A DNA stretch of 64,000 nucleotides, from NCBI GenBank assembly GCA_001552515.1, contig BCRI01000003.1:62001-126000 (forward strand). Direction: 5' to 3'. Positions 8,237 to 15,100 of this stretch are shown here, piece by piece (the first letter of the stretch is position 1; each line of letters begins with the position of its first letter). Below the pieces are notes generated by a model, which had not been told where the DNA came from, did not search any database, and worked only from the letters and a program-made list of their open reading frames with translations. The stretch comes from Sphaerimonospora mesophila NBRC 14179 = JCM 3151. GTDB lineage: Bacteria; Actinomycetota; Actinomycetes; Streptosporangiales; Streptosporangiaceae. A program made the position numbers and the translations under genes.

Positions 8237-9454
8237 TCACGGGTTCCTCTTCATGGTCAGCATGACCTCGGTCCCGTCGCCGGGCTCGGTCCTGATCCGG
8301 GCGCTGCCGCCGTTCCGCTCCATCCTGCCGATGATCGACTGCCGGATGCCCATCCGGTCCTCCGGCACGTCGTCGAGCACGAAGCCCTTGCCGCGGTCCC
8401 TGATGAACACCGTCACCTCCTCGGGCTCTACTTCGGCGTAGACGGATATGACCGAAGCCTCACTGTATTTCGCCGCGTTCACCATCGCCTGCCGCGCCGC
8501 GTGGAGCAAGGCCACCAGGCCCTCGGTCAGCTCGCAGTCGCCCACGCAGACCACCTCGATGTGCACGCCGTGTGCGTCCTCCTCCTCCGCCGCGACTCTC
8601 CGTACGGCGGCGGCGAGCGTGGCGTCGGCGTCCTGCTTGGGCTGGTAGAGCCAGTTGCGCAGCTCACGCTCCTGCGACCGGGCGAGCCGCGTCACCTCGC
8701 GCGCGTCGTGCGCGTTGCGCTGGATCAGCGTCAGCGTGTGGAGGACGGAGTCGTGCACGTGGGCGGCCATCTCGGCCCGTTCCTCCTGTCTGATGCGCTC
8801 GGTGCGCTCCCGCTGGAGCTCCTGGATGAGGGAGGCGAGCCACGGTGCGGCGATCATCAGAATGCCGCCGACGACGACGGCGGTGAAGACGAGGCCGGTG
8901 CTGGCCTTGGCCAGCTCGCCGCTCGCGGCGAGGAAGCCGATCGCCCCCACGACGACCAGCAGCGCCCCGATGCCCGTACGGACCCAGGTCGCGTTGACCT
9001 GCTTGACCGCGCCGCTCATCCACCGCTGCCGTCGGTCCGGATCGGCCTGCTGCCACAGGATCAACGCGCCGACGCCGCCGATGGCCAGCGGCCAGGTGCC
9101 GTACCCCCCGCTGGGCGCGCCGGTCAGCCAGCCGAAGGCCGCCAGCACCAGCCACAGCACGGCGTACGCCGCGAGCTGCCCCCAGTCCCGGCCGGGCACG
9201 CGTCCCTTGAGCTGCTCCTTCGGCGTGAACATCCACAGCGCGGCGTAGGCCACGAAGCCGAGCCCGTCGACGATGGTGAGCAGCACGAAAGCCAGCCGCA
9301 TGACCACCGGGTCGAGCCGGAGCTGGGCCGCGGCGCCCTGGGCCACCCCGGCGATCACCCGGCCCGTCATGGGCCGGACCAGCCGGGGGCGGTGCGCCTC
9401 CGGGGCGCTGGGCATCGTGTTAGGCATCTCAGACATCTCGGCAAGCATCGTCAC
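8237..9454 (-). CDS. Sensor histidine kinase with N-terminal PspC domain
   Basis: The 405-residue protein opens with a PspC domain (MTGRVIAGVAQGAAAQLRLD, about residues 29-85). Several membrane segments follow to about residue 200. Next come a HisKA_3-type H box (AAHVHDSVLHTLTL) and an ATPase domain with N box NAAKYS and G1 DRGKGF. PspC kinases of this kind pair with NarL-type regulators and respond to envelope damage in Streptomyces and relatives. The response regulator gene follows 43 bases later. GTG at 9454 or ATG at 9448 may be the start; no clear ribosome site is seen. It diverges from a second PspC-domain gene. Confidence 0.92.
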   Translation of the reverse strand: MTMLAEMSEMPNTMPSAPEAHRPRLVRPMTGRVIAGVAQGAAAQLRLDPVVMRLAFVLLTIVDGLGFVAYAALWMFTPKEQLKGRVPGRDWGQLAAYAVLWLVLAAFGWLTGAPSGGYGTWPLAIGGVGALILWQQADPDRRQRWMSGAVKQVNATWVRTGIGALLVVVGAIGFLAASGELAKASTGLVFTAVVVGGILMIAAPWLASLIQELQRERTERIRQEERAEMAAHVHDSVLHTLTLIQRNAHDAREVTRLARSQERELRNWLYQPKQDADATLAAAVRRVAAEEEDAHGVHIEVVCVGDCELTEGLVALLHAARQAMVNAAKYSEASVISVYAEVEPEEVTVFIRDRGKGFVLDDVPEDRMGIRQSIIGRMERNGGSARIRTEPGDGTEVMLTMKRNP

Positions 9455-9570
9455 ACGTCACGGCCCCGCCTCGCATCAGGGGCCGCCCTGGTCCGCCCCC
9501 GGAGAGGTCGGGGATGAGTCAGGGGTTACCCCGATGGCACGCAGGTGGCGGACGCGGCCAGGATGGGAGC

Positions 9571-11418
9571 ATGACCGAAGCGCCGACCACCCCTGCCCCC
9601 GATCCCCGGCCGGATCCAGCCGCCGGGCCGGAGCCGGAGCAGGTGCTGAGCCGTGACGGCTCCGGCCGCATGCTCACCGGGGTGTGCGCGGGCCTCGGCA
9701 GGTTCACCGGGATGGACCCGGTGCTGTTCCGAGTCGGGTTCGCCGTGCTGGTCCTCGCCTCCGGCACCGGCATCCTGCTGTACGTCGCCGCGTTCCTGCT
9801 GATGCGACGGCCCGGCGGGCAGCCCGGCCATCTGGAGCAGTGGACCCACCGGCTGTTCGACGCCGAGACCGTGCTCGCGCTGATGGCGGCGGTCTTCGCG
9901 CTCGGCCTGATCATCAACGTCGGGTCCGGCGGGGTCAACAGGGGCACCATCGTGATCGGCACGCTGCTGGCCATCGTGCTGCTGGCCGCGCACGCACGCG
10001 GCGTCGACCTGCGAACCCTGGTCAAGTCGATGCCGGAGCGGGCGACCGGGCGGCGCGGCATGCGGCCCTCCGGGGCCCCGGCCCCCGCGATGCCGGCGAC
10101 CGCGACGTTCCCCCGGCCGTTCCAGGAGCAGCCGTACGGCACGGTGCCTCCCGAGCAGCCGTACGACGCGGTGCCCCGACACCAACCGGACGGAACGGCC
10201 CGCTTCCAGGCCCCCGGCATCCACGTCCCGGGGAGCCCGCACGTCTCCGAAGGGGTTTCCGGCGGCACCGGGTCCGACGACACGAGGACCGAAGGAACCG
10301 GGGCCGACGCAACCCCGACCGACGCAACCCCGACCGACGCAACCCCGACCGACGCACCCCCGACCGACGCAACCCTGACCGACGCAACCCCGACCGACGC
10401 AACCCCGACCGGCCGAACCGGCGCCGACGACGCGGGCGACTCGCCACTACGGGAAGCGGCATCCGCCGACGCGGTCTCGGCCTCCGTCGGCGAGCCGACC
10501 ACCCGGACTCCGCCGACCCCCGGCGGCCCCGCACCGAATCACCCCGCCCCGGATCACCCTGTGTCCCTTGGGCCTGGCCGTGCCGGGCCGAGGCACCCCG
10601 GCGCAGGTCCCCAGAGCACGGCGCCTCCCGGCTACCGGCGGCTGTCGGATCTGGCGCGGGAGGCACGCGCCGGCACGTACGGCTACGCCTCCGGGGAACC
10701 GTACGCCCCGCACGGCCCCTACGCCCCGCGACGGCCGCACCCGCCGATGGCGGCCGGGCCGTACCGGCCGGTCACGCCGCCCCCCGCCCGGGTGAAGGTC
10801 AAGCGGCCCAAGTCTTTCATCGGCGGACTCACCATCTGCCTCGCCCTGGTCATTGGAGGGATCATGGTTACGGTGCAGCAGTCGGGCACCGGTTCGGTCA
10901 GTCTGCCGGTGATCGGCGGGGCGGTCCTCATCACGATCGGCGCGGGCCTGCTCATCGCGACATGGTTCGGCCGGGGCGCGGCGCTCGTCACCGCCGGCAC
11001 GATCGTGGCCCTCGTCCTCATCGCGGGATCGACGATGAACGGGGTCCCCAAGAAGGTCGGCAGCTTCGCCTGGCACCCCGTGAAGGTCACCCAGGCCACG
11101 ACGGACTACACGATCGGGATCGGCGAGGGCCGTCTCGACCTGAGCGACCTCGCTCTCCGATCCGGCACCCGGGTCAGGTTCAACGCGTCGGTGTCGATCG
11201 GGCAGCTCACCGTGATCGTGCCCCCGGCCGCGCGAGTGGAGGTGCACGGATACACCCGGGTGGGCGAGGTGAAGATCGACCACAAGGTGGAGGACGGTAC
11301 GGACGTCCGGTTCGAGCAGGTCCTGGAGCCCGAGGTGACCGGCAGGTCGGACGCGCCCACGATCGAACTCCACGTGAAGGCCGGGGTCGGGGATGTGGAG
11401 GTGCGCCGTGCCGCCTGA
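9571..11418 (+). CDS. PspC-domain membrane protein with LiaF-like C-terminal domain
   Basis: The 615-residue protein has an N-terminal PspC domain (MLTGVCAGLGRFTGMDP), more membrane segments to about residue 145, and a long Pro/Thr-rich disordered linker. Three further membrane helices lie at about 410-490. The C-terminal beta domain (SIGQLTVIVPPAARVEVHGY) is like the LiaF/cell-wall-active-antibiotic-response domain. LiaF-type proteins hold a sensor kinase inactive until the envelope is stressed. The divergent PspC kinase and its regulator therefore look like the matching system. The linker contains seven 15-bp repeats encoding DATPT. GGATGGGAGC precedes the ATG. Confidence 0.85.
   Translation: MTEAPTTPAPDPRPDPAAGPEPEQVLSRDGSGRMLTGVCAGLGRFTGMDPVLFRVGFAVLVLASGTGILLYVAAFLLMRRPGGQPGHLEQWTHRLFDAETVLALMAAVFALGLIINVGSGGVNRGTIVIGTLLAIVLLAAHARGVDLRTLVKSMPERATGRRGMRPSGAPAPAMPATATFPRPFQEQPYGTVPPEQPYDAVPRHQPDGTARFQAPGIHVPGSPHVSEGVSGGTGSDDTRTEGTGADATPTDATPTDATPTDAPPTDATLTDATPTDATPTGRTGADDAGDSPLREAASADAVSASVGEPTTRTPPTPGGPAPNHPAPDHPVSLGPGRAGPRHPGAGPQSTAPPGYRRLSDLAREARAGTYGYASGEPYAPHGPYAPRRPHPPMAAGPYRPVTPPPARVKVKRPKSFIGGLTICLALVIGGIMVTVQQSGTGSVSLPVIGGAVLITIGAGLLIATWFGRGAALVTAGTIVALVLIAGSTMNGVPKKVGSFAWHPVKVTQATTDYTIGIGEGRLDLSDLALRSGTRVRFNASVSIGQLTVIVPPAARVEVHGYTRVGEVKIDHKVEDGTDVRFEQVLEPEVTGRSDAPTIELHVKAGVGDVEVRRAA
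10306..10410 (+). repeat. Seven tandem copies of a 15-bp coding repeat
   Basis: The unit GACGCAACCCCGACC is repeated seven times without gaps. The fourth copy has C for A at position 7 and the fifth has T for C at position 10. Each copy encodes Asp-Ala-Thr-Pro-Thr inside the disordered linker of the PspC/LiaF-like protein. The 15-bp unit keeps the reading frame, so copy number can change without breaking the gene. Confidence 0.95.
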
Positions 11419-11650
11419 CCTGCCCATGACGCATGACCGGTCCGCGCTGCCCGACCGGAAGGCCGAGCGCCCCCGCCGGGTCCACCGGACCGACTGGATG
11501 GCGCTGCTCAGCGGCCTGCTGTTCATCGGCATCGGCATCCGCTACCTGACCGGCCCCGCCCCCGATCCCGTCGTCATGGCACCCGTGCTCATCGGCGGGC
11601 TGGGGTTCGCCGCGTTCGTCGCCATCATCGTCAAGATAGTGCGGCACTGA
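11408..11650 (+). CDS. Small membrane protein with two predicted helices
   Basis: The 80-residue protein has a charged N-terminus and two hydrophobic segments (WMALLSGLLFIGIGIRYL and PVVMAPVLIGGLGFAAFV) joined by a short Pro-rich loop. It overlaps the end of the PspC/LiaF-like gene by 11 bases. Its GTG start sits 5 bases after GGAGGT, so the two are probably translated together. No family was recognised; the context suggests a part in the same envelope-stress module. Confidence 0.75.
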   Translation: MPPDLPMTHDRSALPDRKAERPRRVHRTDWMALLSGLLFIGIGIRYLTGPAPDPVVMAPVLIGGLGFAAFVAIIVKIVRH

Positions 11651-11737
11651 TCACCGACCACTGACCATGGGCCAGCGCCGCCGAACTCGTGTATCCGCCT
11701 CACGGGAAATCCGCCCAGATCACGTTAGACTGACCCG

Positions 11738-12328
11738 GTGTCCGCCCTTCTGGCTCTGGAGTTCGTCAGCACGATCGGCATGCTGCGGACCGGACCGGTC
11801 GACAGGCTGGCGGACGTCGCGGAAACGACCACCTGGTGCCGGGAGCACGCCGCCGCACTGAGAGTCGATCCAGACTCGTTCACGGCCACGGAGACCCTGC
11901 GGGATGAGATCGTCGAGCTTCGGCAGGCCATCCGCGCGCTGTTCGCGCGAGCCGTCTCCCCGGGTCCCGCCAGCGCCGCGGACGCCGACCGGCTGCCGCC
12001 GTTCCGCCCGTCACTCGACCTGGTGAACGCGACGGCGATGGCGGTTCCGGTGGCGCCGATGCTGGACTGGCCGGACGATGACGTTCCCGTCGCCCATGTC
12101 GTCCCCGCGGTGTCGGCCGGGGAGTCCGAGCGGATCAGAGCCGTGCTCGCCGCTTCGGCGGTGGAACTGCTCGCCGGGCCGTACCGCGAGAAGCTGCGGA
12201 CCTGCCCCGCACCCCGCTGCGTGCTCTATTTCGTCAAGGAGCATCCGCGACAGGAGTGGTGCTCGGTGGCCTGTGGCAATCGTGCTCGCGCGGCCCGGCA
12301 CTACCGCCAGCACAGTGCCGACCGCTGA
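11738..12328 (+). CDS. CGNR zinc finger (ABATE domain) protein, probable transcription regulator
   Basis: The 196-residue protein has an N-terminal ABATE-like domain and a C-terminal zinc finger. The finger contains CPAPRCVLYFVKEHP, then WCSVACGNRARAARHYR: the CxxxxC and CxxxCGNR cysteines are all present. Such proteins are common in actinomycetes and are thought to regulate transcription, with small ligands binding the first domain; targets are seldom known. The GTG start directly follows CACGTTAGACTGACCCG, so the message may have almost no leader. Confidence 0.88.
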   Translation: MSALLALEFVSTIGMLRTGPVDRLADVAETTTWCREHAAALRVDPDSFTATETLRDEIVELRQAIRALFARAVSPGPASAADADRLPPFRPSLDLVNATAMAVPVAPMLDWPDDDVPVAHVVPAVSAGESERIRAVLAASAVELLAGPYREKLRTCPAPRCVLYFVKEHPRQEWCSVACGNRARAARHYRQHSADR

Positions 12329-12455
12329 ATCCTCGGCCTGACTTCTCCGCATTCCCGCCCGAGCCGTGAAGACGACCTTCGACGGTACGGCTCGACGCGG
12401 CCGAACCCACCGCACCGGCACGTCGCATCCGTGCCCCGGCTCACCGCAACCCTCT

Positions 12456-12521
12456 TCTAATGGACTTTTTGCCTTCCATCCGTTAGATTGCTCCTCGTGT
12501 CTAACGGATGGTTCCGTTAGA
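12456..12521. promoter_or_regulatory. Four operator-like half-sites upstream of the VOC gene
   Basis: Half-sites of the form TCTAACGG, alternating with their reverse complement, stand at 12456-12463 (TCTAATGG, one mismatch), 12480-12487 (CCGTTAGA), 12500-12507 (TCTAACGG) and 12514-12521 (CCGTTAGA). The last two form TCTAACGG-N6-CCGTTAGA, a classical dyad. Sites two and three extend to a perfect 12-bp inverted repeat, CCATCCGTTAGA and TCTAACGGATGG, with a 12-base spacer. The cluster ends 21 bases before the GTG of the VOC gene. The binding protein is not identified; the CGNR gene upstream is one candidate. Confidence 0.75.
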
Positions 12522-12542
12522 ACTGTGCGAACAGGAGTTGCT

Positions 12543-12986
12543 GTGAGCTTGAGAACCGGACACGTGGGGCTCAACGTCACCGACCTCAGCAGGTCGGTGG
12601 ACTTCTACCGGAAGGTCCTCGACTTCGAGGTGCTCGGCGAGTCACACGAGGAGGGCCGCCGGTACGCGTTCCTCGGCCGCGAAGGGAAACTGATGCTGAC
12701 GCTCTGGCAGCAGAGCGAGGGCGCTTTCTCCCCCGCCCGGCCCGGTCTGCACCACCTGGCCTTCGAGGTACCGGACATCGAGACCGTCCGCCGGGCGGAG
12801 GCCGTGATCCGCGAGAGTGGGGCCAGGCTCCACCATGACGGGATCGTGCCGCACGGCGAGGGCGCCTCCTCCGGTGGCGTGTTCTTCGAGGACCCCGATG
12901 GCATTCGCTTGGAGATCTACGCGCCGAGCGGGGCCGACGTCCGCCCTGCCCCGACCGCCACCGCCCCCACCTGCGGTTTCTTCTGA
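12543..12986 (+). CDS. VOC-fold (glyoxalase/bleomycin resistance family) protein
   Basis: The 147-residue single-domain protein opens TGHVGLNVTDLSRSVDFYRK and closes GGVFFEDPDGIRLEIYAP, the two halves of the VOC beta-alpha fold with the usual metal-ligand His and Glu positions. Members include glyoxalases, dioxygenases and drug-binding proteins; the substrate here cannot be told. Its C-terminus ends unusually in PTCGFF. AGGAG stands 5 bases before the GTG. A flavin-nucleotide-binding gene follows 41 bases later, probably in one operon under the operator cluster. Confidence 0.88.
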   Translation: MSLRTGHVGLNVTDLSRSVDFYRKVLDFEVLGESHEEGRRYAFLGREGKLMLTLWQQSEGAFSPARPGLHHLAFEVPDIETVRRAEAVIRESGARLHHDGIVPHGEGASSGGVFFEDPDGIRLEIYAPSGADVRPAPTATAPTCGFF

Positions 12987-13027
12987 TCGAGTCCGGTACG
13001 GCGGAGCCGTAAGAGAAAGGAGGACCC

Positions 13028-13948
13028 GTGCGGCATCCCGGCGAGGTCGCGATCCAGCGCGGGGCCGGCGTGCGACTGGCGGAGCACGGCTCGGCCCGCG
13101 TACGCGCGGAGATCCCCGCCAGGGCGGCGGAGTTCCTGCGCGACCAGCGCATGATCGTCATCGGCGCCCCCGACGGGGACGGTCGCGTCTGGGCGGCGGC
13201 GCTGACCGGCCCGCCGGGCTTCGTCACGGCCGTCGGCGAGCGCGCCATCGTGATCGACGCACTGCCCGACGCGCCGCTGGCCGGGCTCTTCGACACCGAG
13301 CACGATCTCGGGACACTGGCGATCGAGCCGATGACCCGGCGGCGGATGCGGGCCAACGGCCGAGCCCGCAGAGACGGTCACCGGCTGCTGCTGCGGACCG
13401 ATCAGGTGTACGCGAACTGCCCGAAGTATCTGCAGCGCCGCGAGCTGACCGAGGAGGCGCCGACCACGGCACGGACGGCGTACGACGGCACCACCCTGAC
13501 CGTGGGGCAGCAGGCGATGATCCGCGACGCCGACACGTTCTTCATCGCCACCCACGCCGACGGGTTCGGCTCGGACGTGTCGCACCGGGGTGGCAACCCC
13601 GGATTCGTCCAGGTCGTGGATGAACGACGGCTGCTCTTCCCAGACTACGCGGGAAACCTGATGTACATGACCCTCGGCAACCTGGAGCTCAATCCGGCGG
13701 CAGGACTGCTCTTCCTCGACTGGACGACCGGGGACGCACTCCATTTGACCGGCCGGGCACGGGTGGAGTGGGATCCCGGACGCGTGCCGGATGCCCAGCG
13801 GTTCGTCGAGTTCGAGGTGGACTCGGTCCTGCAGGTGATCGGCGCGACCCCGTTCCGATGGACATTCGTGGATCACTCCAGGTTCAACCCGCCCGTACCG
13901 GTTCCGCGCTCCACTCCATCCGTTTTCCGGCCAGAACTTCCCGTTTGA
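13028..13948 (+). CDS. Pyridoxamine 5'-phosphate oxidase-fold flavin-binding protein
   Basis: The 306-residue protein has a PPOX split-barrel core, seen in VIGAPDGDGRVWAAALTG and HADGFGSDVSHRGGNPGFVQ, and the motif YANCPKYLQRR typical of the longer flavin- or F420-binding subfamily. Such proteins reduce or oxidise small molecules, but the substrate is unknown. AGGAGG stands 4 bases before the GTG. It probably shares an operon with the VOC gene upstream. Confidence 0.85.
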   Translation: MRHPGEVAIQRGAGVRLAEHGSARVRAEIPARAAEFLRDQRMIVIGAPDGDGRVWAAALTGPPGFVTAVGERAIVIDALPDAPLAGLFDTEHDLGTLAIEPMTRRRMRANGRARRDGHRLLLRTDQVYANCPKYLQRRELTEEAPTTARTAYDGTTLTVGQQAMIRDADTFFIATHADGFGSDVSHRGGNPGFVQVVDERRLLFPDYAGNLMYMTLGNLELNPAAGLLFLDWTTGDALHLTGRARVEWDPGRVPDAQRFVEFEVDSVLQVIGATPFRWTFVDHSRFNPPVPVPRSTPSVFRPELPV

Positions 13949-13999
13949 CGTTTCCCGCCTATACCTTTCCGCCCAGAACTCGAAAAGAGGTATGTCGAT

Positions 14000-14452
14000 A
14001 TGAAGCCACCCCTGCCTCCCTTCACCGAGGAGACCGCCCGCGTCAAGGTCCAGGCGGCCGAGGACGCCTGGAACACCCGCGATCCCGAACGGGTCGCCCT
14101 CGCCTACACACCCGACTCCGTCTGGCGCAACCGGGACGAGTTCCTCTCCGGGCGTGCGGAGATCCGGCGATTCCTCACCCGCAAGTGGGCCAGGGAACTG
14201 GACTACGCGCTACGCAAGGAGCTCTGGGCCTTCACCGGTGATCGCATCGCCGTACGCTTCCAGTACGAATGGCACGACGCCGACGGTCAGTGGTGGCGCA
14301 GTTACGGCAACGAACTGTGGGAGTTCGACGAGAACGGGCTGATGCGCAGGCGGGAGGCGAGCATCAACGACGTGCGGATCGACGAACGGGACCGCCGCGT
14401 CTTCGGCCCCCGCCCCGCCGACCAGCACGGCGTTCCCTTCCCGCTGCGGTGA
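14000..14452 (+). CDS. NTF2-like fold protein, DUF1348 family
   Basis: The 150-residue protein matches the DUF1348 group in size and pattern. It opens [20 protein letters not shown], continues [17 protein letters not shown] and [20 protein letters not shown], and ends with the REASINDV segment. NTF2-like folds form cone-shaped pockets and serve as small enzymes or binding proteins; the role of this group is unknown. AAGAGGT lies 8 bases before the ATG. It lies between the PPOX gene and the cox operon. Confidence 0.85.
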   Translation: MKPPLPPFTEETARVKVQAAEDAWNTRDPERVALAYTPDSVWRNRDEFLSGRAEIRRFLTRKWARELDYALRKELWAFTGDRIAVRFQYEWHDADGQWWRSYGNELWEFDENGLMRRREASINDVRIDERDRRVFGPRPADQHGVPFPLR

Positions 14453-14557
14453 CGGTCGGCGCGGGAACGCATCACCCCGACATGGGCAGGACCGGTGTGA
14501 GACCTGACGGGCCCGCTGACGAGTGAGACCGATCGTCGTCCAAGTGATGAGGGGGGC

Positions 14558-14585
14558 TTGACCAAACGGATACGGAGCGTACGTT
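14558..14585 (+). promoter_or_regulatory. Candidate promoter of the cox operon
   Basis: TTGACC (14558-14563) and TACGTT (14580-14585) are separated by 16 bases, a fair match to a housekeeping actinomycete promoter. Transcription would begin about 30 bases before the coxS start codon. GTGAGACC occurs before the promoter and its reverse complement after it, near 14596-14604, which may be regulator half-sites. Confidence 0.5.
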
Positions 14586-14623
14586 CGCTGATATCCGGTC
14601 TCACCGCTTTTGGGGAGGACGTC

Positions 14624-15100
14624 ATGCCCCGGATCACCGTCAAGGTCGACGACATCACCTACGAAGAAGACGTGGAACCGCGAACGCTCCTGGTCCACTT
14701 CCTGAGAGATCGATTGGGAAAGACCGGCACCCCGATCGGCTGCGACACCAGCAACTGCGGGTCGTGCACGGTGCTCATGGACGGCAGGAGCGTGAAGAGC
14801 TGCTCGGTGCTCGCCGTACAGGCGGATGAGAGCGAGATCGTCACCATCGAGGGCCTGGCGAGCGACGGGAACTGGCACCCCATGCAGCGGGCCTTCCACG
14901 AGGAACACGCCCTCCAGTGCGGCTACTGCACGCCCGGCATGATCCTGGCCGCGATCGACCTGCTCAACGACGACCCCGACCCCTCGGACGAGGCCATCCG
15001 CCAGGGCCTGGAGGGGAACCTGTGCCGGTGCACCGGTTACTGCAACATCGTCCGTGCCGTACGGCGAGGCGCCGAGGAGATGGGGGTGACCTCGCGGTGA
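14624..15100 (+). CDS. coxS: Xanthine dehydrogenase/CODH-family small [2Fe-2S] subunit
   Basis: The 158-residue protein carries two [2Fe-2S] clusters. The plant-ferredoxin-type cluster uses GCDTSNCGSCTVLMDG and the all-helical one uses CGYCTPGM and CRCTGYCNI. It passes electrons from the molybdenum site of the large subunit to the FAD of the medium subunit. GGGGAGGAC stands just before the ATG. The stop overlaps the coxL start by 4 bases (GTGA), so translation is coupled. Confidence 0.93.
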   Translation: MPRITVKVDDITYEEDVEPRTLLVHFLRDRLGKTGTPIGCDTSNCGSCTVLMDGRSVKSCSVLAVQADESEIVTIEGLASDGNWHPMQRAFHEEHALQCGYCTPGMILAAIDLLNDDPDPSDEAIRQGLEGNLCRCTGYCNIVRAVRRGAEEMGVTSR

